Assembly (NCBI RefSeq): GCF_001586255.1
Contig: NZ_CP014544.1
Span: forward strand, 3,628,501-3,692,500
Source: Zhongshania aliphaticivorans
Lineage (GTDB): Bacteria > Pseudomonadota > Gammaproteobacteria > Pseudomonadales > Spongiibacteraceae
DNA length: 64,000 nucleotides
Reading direction: 5' to 3'
Of this stretch, positions 55,530-64,000 are shown in pieces; position 1 is the first letter of the stretch; each line of letters starts with the position of its first letter. Under the pieces are notes generated by a model. It saw only the letters and a program-made list of their open reading frames with translations, did no database searches and was not told the origin of the DNA. A program made the position numbers and the translations under genes.

Positions 55530-56465
55530 ATGTTATTAGAAGATCTTCAAGTCGTACTCAAAGTCGCAGAGTTCCGCAGTATCACAGCGGCTGCGACGAG
55601 TTTGAATATGCGCACGGCGACCGCAAGTGCGGCGCTTAAACGTGCAGAAAAGGCGCTCGGCGCCGAGTTGTTTGTGCGTACCACACGCCAGCTGCGGCTG
55701 TCTAACGCTGGCGAGCGCTATATTCCCCAGTGCGAACAGGCCCTGACAATGCTGGCGCAAGCCAAGCACAATATGAAGGATGGCCTCGACACGGTTGATG
55801 GCGAACTGCGCATTGCATTGTCGTCTGATTTAGGGCGAAATTTTGCGATTCTCTGGCTCGGTGAGTTTATGGATGCCCACCCAAAGGTAAGCTTAAAAAC
55901 GAATATTAGTGACAGCAATATCGACTTTTATCGCGACTCAGTCGACATTGCCCTGCGCTATGGCTCACCTTCGGATGCAAATCTTTACGGTTTTAAAATC
56001 TGCAATGTCCCCAGCCTTCTTTGCGCCACGCCAGGGTATCTCGCGCAACATGGCAGCCCACAACACCCTCATGAGTTAGCGTCACACAATGGTCTGTTTT
56101 ATCAGCTTCACGACATCATTCACGATACGTGGGCCTTCTCGCACAGCGGAATAGAATACAAAATTAAAATGAACGGTAGACACGCATCGAATGACGGCGA
56201 TTTGGTCAGACGCTGGTGTACTGCAGGTAAAGGTTTGGCCGTTAAATCCTGCCTGGATATGTCCGCAGATTTGCTGTCAGGTAAAGTGGTTAATATTATG
56301 CCCAAGTTTAAACCACGACCTACCGAATTGTGGCTAATTTGCCCCAGCAGGCAATCGATCACCCCCGCAGTGCGACTGCTCAGAGACATGTTTAAACAGA
56401 AATGTAGTCTTATTCTAAAGCAACTGCATGAGCGAGGATTTATCGACGACAGTGCTTTTATCTAG
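55530..56465 (+). CDS. LysR family transcriptional regulator
   Basis: A 311-residue protein: N-terminal winged helix (FRSITAAATSLNMRTATASAALKRAEKALGAELFVRTTR) and the substrate-binding effector domain (LRIALSSDLGRNFAIL, SDSNIDFYRDSVDIALRYG). It resembles AaeR/DmlR-type LysR proteins. It probably controls the divergent quinone oxidoreductase. The ATG follows an AT-rich stretch without strong Shine-Dalgarno. Confidence 0.93.
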   Translation: MLLEDLQVVLKVAEFRSITAAATSLNMRTATASAALKRAEKALGAELFVRTTRQLRLSNAGERYIPQCEQALTMLAQAKHNMKDGLDTVDGELRIALSSDLGRNFAILWLGEFMDAHPKVSLKTNISDSNIDFYRDSVDIALRYGSPSDANLYGFKICNVPSLLCATPGYLAQHGSPQHPHELASHNGLFYQLHDIIHDTWAFSHSGIEYKIKMNGRHASNDGDLVRRWCTAGKGLAVKSCLDMSADLLSGKVVNIMPKFKPRPTELWLICPSRQSITPAVRLLRDMFKQKCSLILKQLHERGFIDDSAFI

Positions 56466-56538
56466 GAAGATTAATTTGGAAGGGCAGTAGCCGCCTCAGA
56501 CCTACAGATTACGTTCTCGGCTACTTCAGGCTTTATTT

Positions 56539-56982
56539 CTAAGCAACAATCTGTTCAAGATAATTATTTTTATCCGTTTGCGCGATGGTGTGCTTTTTAA
56601 TTCTGCTAGACGAGGTGCGCGGATTGTAAAGCACCTGAATAATTTGTTTGCCCTGGCTTTTTAAGTAGGCTTCCACTTCAAGATTGTGGCGTTTCTTGCC
56701 CCAGTCTTCACCCACCACAAAAATATCGGCATCTACCGCTTTGCAGCCAGAAACATATTCTAACTCGTGGTAGGGCTGAACAATATCAACGCAGCGCAAG
56801 GCCTTTAACATTTCGAGTCTTTGATCGAGGGGAATAACCGGTGTATTAGGCTTATAAGAGTTCACCACTCGATCAGAGGCAACGCCAACCGCCACAACAT
56901 CGCCCAAGGTTTTACAGTATTCTAACAAGGCAAGATGCCCTACGTGCAATAAATCAAACGTACCTACAGTGTATACAACCAT
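56539..56982 (-). CDS. Cytidylyltransferase-like protein (TagD/GCT-type)
   Basis: A 147-residue nucleotidyltransferase: VYTVGTFDLLHVGHLALLEYCK has the HxGH catalytic pair; a RLEMLKALRCVDIVQPY and YNPRTSSSRIKK block at the end gives RTSSSRI-type CTP-binding. These match glycerol-3-phosphate cytidylyltransferase-like enzymes that make CDP-alcohols. It lies 70 bases downstream of a CDP-alcohol phosphatidyltransferase on the same strand, so the two probably form one pathway for a modified head group. The alcohol substrate cannot be read from the sequence. Confidence 0.9.
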   Translation of the reverse strand: MVVYTVGTFDLLHVGHLALLEYCKTLGDVVAVGVASDRVVNSYKPNTPVIPLDQRLEMLKALRCVDIVQPYHELEYVSGCKAVDADIFVVGEDWGKKRHNLEVEAYLKSQGKQIIQVLYNPRTSSSRIKKHTIAQTDKNNYLEQIVA

Positions 56983-57052
56983 TATCCTATTTCACTCCTC
57001 GTTTACATTCGTGTTTTCTAATGTTGTGCTCAATCTCTTTTTGCGGTTCCGC

Positions 57053-57706
57053 TTACAAAAGTTTCCAAGCATAGATGCCGGTAATTGCCAGCGTATACAC
57101 CGCAAGGCGATAAACATTAGCCGGGTTACCAGAGAGCTTAGGCGTCTTAATTTGCGACACATTCAGCACCGCAAGCCCCACACCGCTGATATAAAGCACG
57201 ATTGCGAACACACCCTGACTTAAAAAACTTTCAAACAAAAATATAAATACCAAAATAATATTGTTGTTATCGAGGGCCAGCCCTGTGTATTTCGCCTCAC
57301 CAGAAAGGCCGAAGGTACTGAAATAACTCAACCGTATTGCGCTCGCGGCGAGCATAATAAAAGCACCGGCCAGAAAGATCGGCGCAAAGCCGCCAAAGCT
57401 CAACAGCAGCACTGCAGGTGTAACGCCATAGCTCACAATGTCGATTAACAGATCGAGCTGGCCGCCAAAAGTGCGGTCGCTGCCGGTGCGGCCTTTCATT
57501 CGTCGCGCGACTAAACCGTCGGCCCAGTCAAAGGCGACAGCCCAGATCATGCCAATCATTGCCGCGTAGAAAACACCTAAAATACTAAAGTAAATGGCCA
57601 GAACCGTGCAGGCCAACCCAGCCAGTGAACAAATATTCGGCAGGTCTTTTACAAAAGAAAGTATGCTGGGTTGCTGCTCTTTAAATTCAGTATTGCCCGT
57701 AGTCAT
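57053..57706 (-). CDS. CDP-alcohol phosphatidyltransferase family membrane protein
   Basis: The 217-residue polytopic protein has the catalytic motif spread over DWADGLVARRMKGRTGSDR and FGGQLDLLIDIVSYG. Compared with the usual D-G-x2-A-R-x8-G-x3-D-x3-D, the gap after AR is 12 rather than 8, a four-residue insertion (with KGRTGSDR), which is unusual and may alter substrate choice. It would join a CDP-activated alcohol to a lipid. It is probably paired with the cytidylyltransferase downstream (56539-56982). Confidence 0.88.
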   Translation of the reverse strand: MTTGNTEFKEQQPSILSFVKDLPNICSLAGLACTVLAIYFSILGVFYAAMIGMIWAVAFDWADGLVARRMKGRTGSDRTFGGQLDLLIDIVSYGVTPAVLLLSFGGFAPIFLAGAFIMLAASAIRLSYFSTFGLSGEAKYTGLALDNNNIILVFIFLFESFLSQGVFAIVLYISGVGLAVLNVSQIKTPKLSGNPANVYRLAVYTLAITGIYAWKLL

Positions 57707-58189
57707 AACACTCCAATAGGTGGCGCTTGATGATCATTACTGATATCAAGAAAATAGAAAAATTCGCCAGCATAGCGCTAGAATGTGCGGGCAATATAGG
57801 ATGTAGCTTTACAGAGCGAAAATAGAAAATTTAAATCTTGAGAACCGCAGAGCTCAATATGGAGGTGGCGGTGGTAGAAATCGCGCGATTGATGCCACGC
57901 TGATAAAACGCAGAAAGAACAACAAGAGAAGTAATGTACCACACTTAGCCGGATTAATCGCGGTATATAAATAAAAGACGAGACAAAGCCGCTAACGTGC
58001 TATTTGAACACTCCAGTTTTGCGGGCCTTAGCGGCCGACAAATAATCTTGCGCCGCCCTGCATTCACTCTTTGGCATAACACTGTTTAGCAAAGCAGTCG
58101 AATAAGGAATCCTAGGAAAACGTTAAGAAAAATACTGTAATGCCAAAAATAGCAAAGCAATAACCGTCAGAGAAATTACCCAAAACAAT
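57707..58189. other. Intergenic region of about 480 bases
   Basis: Upstream of the phosphatidyltransferase is CTTGAT (57726-57731) with its complement ATCAAG (57745-57750) around a GATCATTACTG centre, an operator candidate. The rest has no gene or named element that I can support. Confidence 0.4.
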
Positions 58190-59107
58190 TTATTTTGCAA
58201 AACCAGCTGCAAAGGTTTCTTGAAGCGTGTTCGCCATTGCCTGACATGCCGCCGACAAGGGGTAGCTGCGATGAGTAATCAATCCGACTTGCTGGCGAAT
58301 AATTGGCTTTAACAATGGCCTACAATGCGCGCCAAGTTCACGCATTTGCTCTTGGCACAGTGACGGCACTACGCTCACTCCGAGCCCATTCGCCACCATG
58401 CGCCCAATGGTGGCCAGCTGATGGGTTTCGTAAGTGGGCGAGACAACCAAGCCGTAACTGGCGAGTTCTCTAAATATCACCTTACGGACAACCGACGGTG
58501 CTTGTAGGCTGATAAAGTCTGACTCGAGCAATTGTTCGGCCTTAAGTGTTTGCTGTTTCAATAAAACGTGTTCCGGGGGGAGCACCGCCACAAAGCAGTC
58601 TTCAAATAGCGGCGTAAATATGAGGTCTTCATTACCCTGGCGCTTGCCGTCGCTGGGTTCAAAACTGATCCCTAGCTCAACCCTCCCGCTGCGAACCATG
58701 GCCACAACCTCTTCCGCAATAACGTCGTTTAAGGTTATTTGAACTTCCGGGTAATTATTTTTGAAATTGCGCATAGCAATGGGTAATTGGTTGCTCGCAA
58801 AAGACGGCATAGCGGCAATACTGATCTTGCCCTCGCGAAGGACAAAGCGTTTATGTAAATCATTTAAAGCCCCATCCCAATCAGCCAGTAGGCGCAGTGC
58901 TACGGGGTAAAATCCCTCGCCCTCAGGCGTTAGCGCGAACGTCCGCGTAGTACGCACCAGCAATTGACCGCCAATTGTGGCCTCCAGCACCTGTATTGCG
59001 CTGCTCAAAGCGGGTTGCGACAAATGAAGAGCAATGGCCGCTTCCGCAAAACTGCGTGATTGCACTACCGCCACAAAGGCGCGAACCTGCTTTAGCGTGA
59101 CGTTAAT
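58190..59107 (-). CDS. LysR family transcriptional regulator (probable ATT start)
   Basis: About 305 residues. The helix-turn-helix FAEAAIALHLSQPALSSAIQVLEATIGGQLLVRTTRTF and the effector domain are clear. The longest standard frame begins at GTG 59074 as AVVQSRS, but then the first helix, which LysR proteins have as L-x-Q-x-R-x-F-V-A-V, is missing. Reading upstream gives NVTLKQVRAF in frame, preceded by an in-frame TAA with no ATG, GTG or TTG between. An ATT codon at 59105-59107 lies 7 bases after AGAGGG, giving a full domain. It is divergent from the ketone-body operon at 59285 and probably activates it. Confidence 0.85.
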   Translation of the reverse strand: MNVTLKQVRAFVAVVQSRSFAEAAIALHLSQPALSSAIQVLEATIGGQLLVRTTRTFALTPEGEGFYPVALRLLADWDGALNDLHKRFVLREGKISIAAMPSFASNQLPIAMRNFKNNYPEVQITLNDVIAEEVVAMVRSGRVELGISFEPSDGKRQGNEDLIFTPLFEDCFVAVLPPEHVLLKQQTLKAEQLLESDFISLQAPSVVRKVIFRELASYGLVVSPTYETHQLATIGRMVANGLGVSVVPSLCQEQMRELGAHCRPLLKPIIRQQVGLITHRSYPLSAACQAMANTLQETFAAGFAK

Positions 59108-59119
59108 GACAACACCCTC

Positions 59120-59170
59120 TTATTTATCCATAAAATCTATTAATCGATAAAATATATCCATTTGATAAAT
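59120..59170. promoter_or_regulatory. Probable LysR binding region upstream of the CoA-transferase operon
   Basis: TTTATC at 59123-59128, GATAAA at 59146-59151 and GATAAA at 59164-59169 form inverted and direct copies in an AT-rich tract next to the LysR start and before scoA. Likely operators by position and repetition. Confidence 0.4.
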
Positions 59171-59284
59171 ATATACAGACAGGTCACTGTTAGCAAGGTA
59201 TAGAGAGGTACGCCCTTCATCGTAATTCTGTTTCCAGAAGCCCGGGACCCAGGAATCCCCCCATTAATCTAGGAGCGCGCAGCA

Positions 59285-59986
59285 ATGGCTGGTTTTAATA
59301 AAATAGTGGGTAGTTATAGCGAGGCCATGGCTGGTCTAGAAGACGGTATGACCATCATCGCCGGCGGTTTTGGTCTTTGTGGCATCCCAGAGAACCTAAT
59401 TAGCGAGATCAAGCGTAAAGGCTGCCGCGACCTCACGATTGTCTCTAATAACTGTGGGGTAGATGGCTTTGGCTTAGGCATTCTGCTCGAAGACAAGCAA
59501 ATCAAAAAAATGGTGTCGTCATACGTGGGCGAGAACAAACTTTTTGAGCAACAGCTATTAGCGGGCGAACTCGAAGTTGAGCTAACACCGCAAGGCACTC
59601 TGGCCGAAAAAATGCGGGCCGGTGGTGCTGGCATTCCCGCCTTTTACACCGCTACCGGCTATGGCACGCCCATTGGCGAGGGCAAAGAGGTGCGCGAATT
59701 TAATGGCCGCAACTATATTCTTGAAGAGGCGGTTACTGGCGACTTTGCGATAATCAAAGCGTGGAAAGCAGACTGCTACGGTAACTTAGTTTTTCGCCAC
59801 ACCGCGCAAAACTTCAACCCAATGGCCGCTACGGCGGGCAAAATCACCGTTGTTGAAGTGGAAGAGATCGTCGAATTAGGCTCCCTAGACCCAGCCCATA
59901 TCCACACTCCGGGCATATATGTAGACCGCCTCATTCTAGGCAGTTTCGAAAAACGCATTGAACAACGCACCGTACGCAGCGCATAA
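59285..59986 (+). CDS. scoA: 3-oxoacid CoA-transferase subunit A
   Basis: A 233-residue subunit: [16 protein letters not shown] glycine-rich CoA-binding motif, [49 protein letters not shown] and [21 protein letters not shown] are the family blocks. With subunit B it moves CoA from succinyl-CoA (or acetyl-CoA) to acetoacetate. It has GGAGCG upstream and lies 11 bases before subunit B. The thiolase downstream completes acetoacetate use. Confidence 0.95.
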   Translation: MAGFNKIVGSYSEAMAGLEDGMTIIAGGFGLCGIPENLISEIKRKGCRDLTIVSNNCGVDGFGLGILLEDKQIKKMVSSYVGENKLFEQQLLAGELEVELTPQGTLAEKMRAGGAGIPAFYTATGYGTPIGEGKEVREFNGRNYILEEAVTGDFAIIKAWKADCYGNLVFRHTAQNFNPMAATAGKITVVEVEEIVELGSLDPAHIHTPGIYVDRLILGSFEKRIEQRTVRSA

Positions 59987-59997
59987 GGAGAATCACC

Positions 59998-60654
59998 ATG
60001 GCACTAACTCGTGAACAACTGGCGCAACGTGTGGCGCGTGAACTACAAGACGGATATTACGTGAATTTAGGCATTGGCATCCCAACCTTGGTTGCGAACT
60101 ACGTACCCGAGGGGATTGAAGTAATGCTGCAGTCGGAAAATGGTTTGCTCGGTATGGGGCCATTTCCAACAGAAGATGAAATCGACGCCGATATGATTAA
60201 CGCGGGCAAACAAACCGTTACCGCAGCTAAAGGCGCATCGATTTTCTCGTCAGCGGAATCCTTTGCCATGATTCGTGGTGGCCATGTCGATTTAACCGTA
60301 TTGGGCGCATTCGAGGTGGATGTTTCGGGCAACATCGCCAGCTGGATGATTCCGGGCAAGCTGATTAAAGGTATGGGCGGTGCAATGGACCTTGTCGCCG
60401 GTGCCGACAATATTATTGTTACCATGACCCATGCTAGTAAACATGGCGAATCTAAGCTGTTAACCAAATGCAGCCTACCTCTCACCGGCGCGGGCTGCAT
60501 AAAGAAAGTAGTCACCGATTTAGCCTACATCGAAATTGCCGATAATAAGTTTTGGCTAAAAGAACGTGCGCCCGGCGTTAGTGTCGAGGATATCATCAGG
60601 CTCACCGAGGGTGAGCTGGTTGTACCTGACGTTGTACCTGAAATGACATTTTAA
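59998..60654 (+). CDS. scoB: 3-oxoacid CoA-transferase subunit B
   Basis: The 218-residue subunit starts [25 protein letters not shown] and contains [14 protein letters not shown]; the Glu of SENG is the catalytic residue forming the glutamyl-CoA intermediate. [22 protein letters not shown] and [11 protein letters not shown] follow. AAGGAG lies 7 bases before ATG 59998. Acts with subunit A. Length is normal. Confidence 0.96.
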   Translation: MALTREQLAQRVARELQDGYYVNLGIGIPTLVANYVPEGIEVMLQSENGLLGMGPFPTEDEIDADMINAGKQTVTAAKGASIFSSAESFAMIRGGHVDLTVLGAFEVDVSGNIASWMIPGKLIKGMGGAMDLVAGADNIIVTMTHASKHGESKLLTKCSLPLTGAGCIKKVVTDLAYIEIADNKFWLKERAPGVSVEDIIRLTEGELVVPDVVPEMTF

Positions 60655-60701
60655 GCCTGATCACATTACTATCATTAGTCACTCAACACCGGAGACGCAA
60701 T

Positions 60702-61895
60702 ATGATTGCAGCCCCTGAACGTAAAGTCGTCATTGTTGACGCAGCTCGCACTGCAATAGGCAATTTCAATGGCGCTTTGTCAGCCGTGCCCGCCCACATT
60801 CTCGGCGCCACAGTGATTAAAGCATTAATCAGTCGCGCCGGTATTAGCGCCACGCAAATTGACGAAGTAATTTTAGGTCAAGTGCTCACTGCCGGGGCGG
60901 GCCAAAATCCCGCAAGACAAGCCGTTATCGCCGCAGGCCTTCCAGAAACCTGTCCTGCGATGACCATTAACAAAGTCTGCGGCAGCGGCTTAAAGGCGGT
61001 GCACCTTGCCGCCCAAGCGATCCTCTGCGGCGACGCCGACATCATTATTGCCGGCGGCCAAGAGAATATGAGCCTATCGCCGCATGTATTGCCGAAATCC
61101 CGCGACGGCCAAAAAATGGGCAACTGGGTTTTAAAAGATAGCATGATCGAAGACGGTTTATGGGACGCCTTTAACGATTACCATATGGGCGTTACCGCCG
61201 AAAATATCGCCAAAAAATACACTATTAGCCGCGAGCAACAAGATGCGTTTGCTGCCGCGTCCCAAGAAAAAGCGCAACAGGCCATCGCCAACAATAAATT
61301 TGACGATGAGATAGTAGCCGTCGAAATACCCCAGCGCCGTGGCGACCCAATCCGCTTTACAGCAGATGAATTCCCGCGCAAAGACACCACCGCCGAATCG
61401 CTGAGCAAGCTGCGTCCAGCATTTCAAAAAGATGGCAGTGTCACTGCCGGCAATGCCTCGGGACTTAATGATGGCGCTGCGGCGCTACTGATCATGAGCG
61501 AGCAAAAAGCGAAGGAGCTCGGACTCACCCCGCTCGCGACGATTGCTGGCTATGCTAGCGCTGGTGTCGACCCCGCGATTATGGGTACTGGCCCCGTGCC
61601 TGCATCAAAAAAATGCCTAGCCAAAGCGGGCTGGGCTATTAGCGAGCTGGACCTCGTGGAGTCCAACGAAGCCTTCTCAGCACAATCCTTGGGGGTAAAC
61701 TGCGAACTAGGATGGGATACCAGCATTATTAATGTTAATGGCGGCGCAATCGCGCTAGGTCACCCGATTGGTGCTTCTGGAGCAAGAGTTCTGGTTACCC
61801 TGCTCCATGAAATGAAACGCCGAGACGCCAAGAAAGGCTTGGCGACACTGTGTATTGGTGGCGGCCAAGGCGTAGCCATCGCGATTGCACGATAA
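60702..61895 (+). CDS. atoB: Acetyl-CoA C-acetyltransferase (thiolase)
   Basis: A 397-residue thiolase: the catalytic Cys in [19 protein letters not shown], His in [18 protein letters not shown], and the second Cys in [14 protein letters not shown]. The fold is the degradative/biosynthetic acetoacetyl-CoA type. GGAG precedes ATG 60702. With the CoA-transferase it splits acetoacetyl-CoA into two acetyl-CoA, so the operon lets the cell grow on acetoacetate or poly-hydroxybutyrate products. Confidence 0.95.
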   Translation: MIAAPERKVVIVDAARTAIGNFNGALSAVPAHILGATVIKALISRAGISATQIDEVILGQVLTAGAGQNPARQAVIAAGLPETCPAMTINKVCGSGLKAVHLAAQAILCGDADIIIAGGQENMSLSPHVLPKSRDGQKMGNWVLKDSMIEDGLWDAFNDYHMGVTAENIAKKYTISREQQDAFAAASQEKAQQAIANNKFDDEIVAVEIPQRRGDPIRFTADEFPRKDTTAESLSKLRPAFQKDGSVTAGNASGLNDGAAALLIMSEQKAKELGLTPLATIAGYASAGVDPAIMGTGPVPASKKCLAKAGWAISELDLVESNEAFSAQSLGVNCELGWDTSIINVNGGAIALGHPIGASGARVLVTLLHEMKRRDAKKGLATLCIGGGQGVAIAIAR

Positions 61896-61902
61896 CAGGC
61901 TT

Positions 61903-61933
61903 GTACAGCGGCGTGACTGACACGTCGCTGTAC
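61903..61933. terminator. Hairpin between convergent thiolase and PfpI genes
   Basis: GTACAGCGGCGTG / CACGTCGCTGTAC, one mismatch in 13 pairs, 5-base loop ACTGA, 8 bases after the thiolase stop. A likely terminator, weakly followed by T. Confidence 0.6.
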
Positions 61934-61999
61934 ACTCGCCGTTCGCAATGCTCGATTATTTAAAAGCCCACAAGATCGAATAAGGCCACCCAGAATGTC

Positions 62000-62566
62000 T
62001 TAAGCCGCATGCCGACCTTCAGCAATTTCTTCCACTAATTTTTGACTAAATTCAACTAAGTCACCTGGCACCCGACTTGTTACTAAACCGTGATCGACTA
62101 CAACACTTTTATCAATCCAGTTCGCACCAGCGTTTATTAAATCCGTTTTAATACTGGAATACGATGTCACAGTGCGGTCTTTAAGAACATCAGCTTCGGC
62201 AAGCATCCAAGCTCCATGGCAAATAGCCGCGACCGGTTTTACTTCGTTTTCACCAAAAAATCCCTTCACAAAAGCAAGCGCGTCATTGCTCTCGCGCAAG
62301 GTGTCAGGATTCATCACCCCGCCTGGTAAAACCAATGCATTGTAATCATCGGCCGCGACCTCACTCACTAGTTTATCGACATCTACCTCATCGCCCCAAT
62401 CGCCTTTTCGCCAGCCTCGTATTGTCCCTTCCTGAAGCGATACAATGTCTACCGTTGCACCAACCGCCAACAGTGCATTTTTAGGGACCTGCAATTCACT
62501 TTGTTCAAATCCATCGGCCGCCAAAATTGCTACTTTTTTACCTGCCAAATAATTACGTTCGCTCAT
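62000..62566 (-). CDS. DJ-1/PfpI family protein (YhbO-like)
   Basis: A 188-residue protein with the nucleophile elbow AAICHGAWMLAEADVL: the Cys is followed by His as in PfpI proteases/deglycases, and KVAILAADGFEQSELQ with the catalytic Glu. Such proteins protect from stress, as chaperone, protease or glyoxalase-like enzyme. AGGAGG precedes ATG 62566. It is transcribed after the YciE-like gene and probably shares general stress control. Confidence 0.93.
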   Translation of the reverse strand: MSERNYLAGKKVAILAADGFEQSELQVPKNALLAVGATVDIVSLQEGTIRGWRKGDWGDEVDVDKLVSEVAADDYNALVLPGGVMNPDTLRESNDALAFVKGFFGENEVKPVAAICHGAWMLAEADVLKDRTVTSYSSIKTDLINAGANWIDKSVVVDHGLVTSRVPGDLVEFSQKLVEEIAEGRHAA

Positions 62567-62605
62567 AGATCCTCCTACCTAAATGATAATTTCGACAACC
62601 ATCAA

Positions 62606-63130
62606 TTACCTATCGGCTCTGTCGTCGTCATTCAATACGCGCAGTAAATACTCTTCACTTATCGCAGTCATATTTCCCTTTAGCCACTGGGCCATGGCGA
62701 CTTCATCAGTTAATGCTTGCTCACACATTAGCAACGTCTGACTGTCGTTTAGCATTTTTGCCGCAGCAACTAAAATACTATACGAGCCAATTTTCATGTG
62801 AATAAAGGTATAGGCACTCAGCACAGCCTTTACTACCTCATCACCCAGTGGCATACCGCTAACCGATTGAGTAAATGCAAGCGTTTTTGCCGCCACATCT
62901 TTTAATAGTGATGCGCTACTGCCGTTCAATTCCAGCGAATTTTCTAATTTATCTTTTTGATTTTGAGTGGCAAAAATGTACTCTTTTACACGCACTCGAA
63001 AATCTGGGTAATTCTCTATCCTTGAATCAAGATCCTCAAATATTTTCAAGGACTGCTCCTCCATGGCGTGAGCATCCCGCAACCATTGCAAATATTTTTT
63101 ATGTGCATCAACGTTTGTATTTGCCTGCAT
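62606..63130 (-). CDS. YciE/YciF ferritin-like protein (DUF892-type)
   Basis: About 174 residues, mainly helical: KKYLQWLRDAHAMEEQSLKIFEDL has Glu19-like metal residues, then FRVRVKEYIFATQNQKDKLENSL, and VKAVLSAYTFIHMKIGSYSILVAAAKML and EQALTDEVAMAQWLK. These match the YciE/YciF di-metal ferritin-like stress proteins. ATG 63130 with GGAGAG is preferred to 63175. It precedes the PfpI gene by 39 bases. Role likely in oxidative or osmotic stress. Confidence 0.88.
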   Translation of the reverse strand: MQANTNVDAHKKYLQWLRDAHAMEEQSLKIFEDLDSRIENYPDFRVRVKEYIFATQNQKDKLENSLELNGSSASLLKDVAAKTLAFTQSVSGMPLGDEVVKAVLSAYTFIHMKIGSYSILVAAAKMLNDSQTLLMCEQALTDEVAMAQWLKGNMTAISEEYLLRVLNDDDRADR

Positions 63131-63877
63131 GTCACTCTCCAAATTTGCTTTTGTTACTAAGAATGACCAATGCATATTTTAATAGTTCAGAGATATTTCC
63201 TTTTTTAAAAAATAGATAGGCCAACACACATAAATCATGCTCACTAATAAATATTGAATTTATCAGGATTATTCTAGTCACAAATTTTGCAATCCTAGCT
63301 GAAGACCGAGTATTTCAAAACTTCAATTCGCCCGTATCAGGTTTAGCGAAAGTGCCCGACAAAGGCCGCGTAAAACCGAATGGCGCAGCAGACGTAGAAA
63401 ATCTACTCAAGGAATGCACAAATCTTCGCTACTGGGAGCGTAAAGCAAGCTAACCCGACATGAGTCGCTAAGATATCACCTTGCGCGTCATTCCAATCGA
63501 ACTAGCACACTGACTAATGCCGGTGCCGAAGAAATACGACATCATCCAGCCTTCGCAAAATAATTTCAGCGGGGAAATTGACCTAATGAATTTTCGACGA
63601 ATTTACTTTTCAGAATATATTTATTTGCCAGATAACATTTTCGAAGCCAGTTTTCTCCAGCGATCTGCTGAAATATCCACCACAGGTAATTCAACTATAT
63701 AGAGACGACAATTTTAATTTATTGCTAAGAGCACCTTATCCGCTTTAAAAATCATGATGAATATTTTGGATCATTGAACCGCTGACGTTCAACACTGTCG
63801 TGGTATTAACGCCAACTCCAGCACGGAGAATGAAGATACTAAGGAATATATTCGAAACGCAAGAATGGGAGAGACCT
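63131..63877. other. Intergenic region of about 750 bases with a possible gene remnant
   Basis: No full gene is supported. An open stretch without a start codon, about 63247-63453 on the plus strand, reads as normal protein (for example FNSPVSGLAKVPDK and LLKECTNLRYWERKAS before a TAA) and could be the 3' end of a decayed gene. A 61-codon frame at 63517-63702 has no recognisable feature. The right end contains the promoter of the next gene. Confidence 0.4.
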
Positions 63878-64000
63878 ATGCACGACCAATTTCCAACACG
63901 CCGCGGGGAGCGACTCGATATGTTTCCCCGGCTAGATCCAGTAGTACACTCACGTTACAAGCAGCGCTGGGATGGACCGCTAAGTGAAGAGTCACTTTCT
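63878..64000 (+). CDS. N-terminus of a PhyH/ectoine hydroxylase-like dioxygenase, partial
   Basis: An ATG at 63878 with GGGAGAG 4-9 bases upstream opens a frame that runs out of the window; 41 residues are visible. The opening DQFPTRRGERLDMF-PRLDPVVHS-...-WDGPLSEESLS resembles the start of EctD-type (5-hydroxyectoine-forming) and other PhyH Fe(II)/2-oxoglutarate dioxygenases. The catalytic HxD...H lies beyond the window, so the call rests on the N-terminus. No ectABC is in view. Confidence 0.5.
   Translation, partial: MHDQFPTRRGERLDMFPRLDPVVHSRYKQRWDGPLSEESLS

Noticed and set aside
57726-57750. Fur box upstream of the phosphatidyltransferase
   Set aside because: It shares TGATGATCATTA-like bases, but the arms do not match the Fur consensus well enough, and the gene has no iron link.

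Overview
The window is a stretch of chromosome from a Gram-negative bacterium, most likely an aquatic gammaproteobacterium. Gene content (minCDE, purEK, ExbBD-TonB, outer-membrane receptors, RlmI, arsenosugar genes) and moderate GC suggest something near Spongiibacteraceae/Zhongshania (Cellvibrionales); that placement is inference, not a search result. No rRNA, tRNA or CRISPR array was seen.

Layout. 1-312: tail of a hybrid sensor kinase. 347-5960 (minus): TonB-dependent receptor, a beta-helix/cytochrome fusion, a di-heme peroxidase-like protein and a di-heme cytochrome c. 6918-8774: secreted subtilisin-like lipoprotein. 9020-12780: DUF2804 protein, TetR regulator, and divergent fatty-acid-hydroxylase-type enzyme plus a polytopic membrane protein. 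13661-17506: a tight five-gene operon (DUF3034 outer-membrane protein, exported truncated hemoglobin, FMN-carrying protein, PepSY-type membrane protein, double cupredoxin) that looks like an uncharacterised periplasmic redox module.

17594-25583: ArsH flavoprotein, phosphopantetheinyl transferase, a single-module NRPS-like protein (adenylation, carrier, thioesterase with Cys nucleophile, Ig-like tail), an amidohydrolase, an atypical P450 and a convergent sulfotransferase: a small orphan biosynthetic locus. It abuts a Fur-box-preceded energised uptake operon (25858-33513: exbB, exbD1, exbD2, tonB, siderophore-type receptor, hydroxy-acid oxidase, PiuC). This operon is damaged: exbD1 carries an IS30 element with an AAT target duplication, and the receptor has an in-frame TAA. 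A third iron gene, a siderophore-interacting ferric reductase at 46943-48783, is split by an IS630 element with TA duplication. Siderophore use therefore appears to be decaying by independent hits.

33709-45198 is housekeeping and signalling: minCDE, two uncharacterised proteins, modA, YaiI-like protein, a large CHASE/PAS hybrid kinase, a methyltransferase, rlmI and a RAYT-like protein. 45261-48783: aldo-keto reductase divergent from marR across twin operators, then the broken reductase. 48825-51345: ArsM, a DUF2834 membrane protein and ArsS (arsenosugar synthesis). 51693-53257: purEK. 53287-57706: AEC transporter, quinone-oxidoreductase-like ADH with divergent LysR, and a cytidylyltransferase/CDP-alcohol phosphatidyltransferase pair. 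58190-61895: LysR divergent from a ketone-body operon (CoA-transferase A and B, thiolase). 62000-63130: DJ-1/PfpI and YciE/YciF stress proteins. The window ends inside a PhyH/EctD-like gene.

Start sites below were chosen from Shine-Dalgarno position and family length; several differ from the longest open frame.
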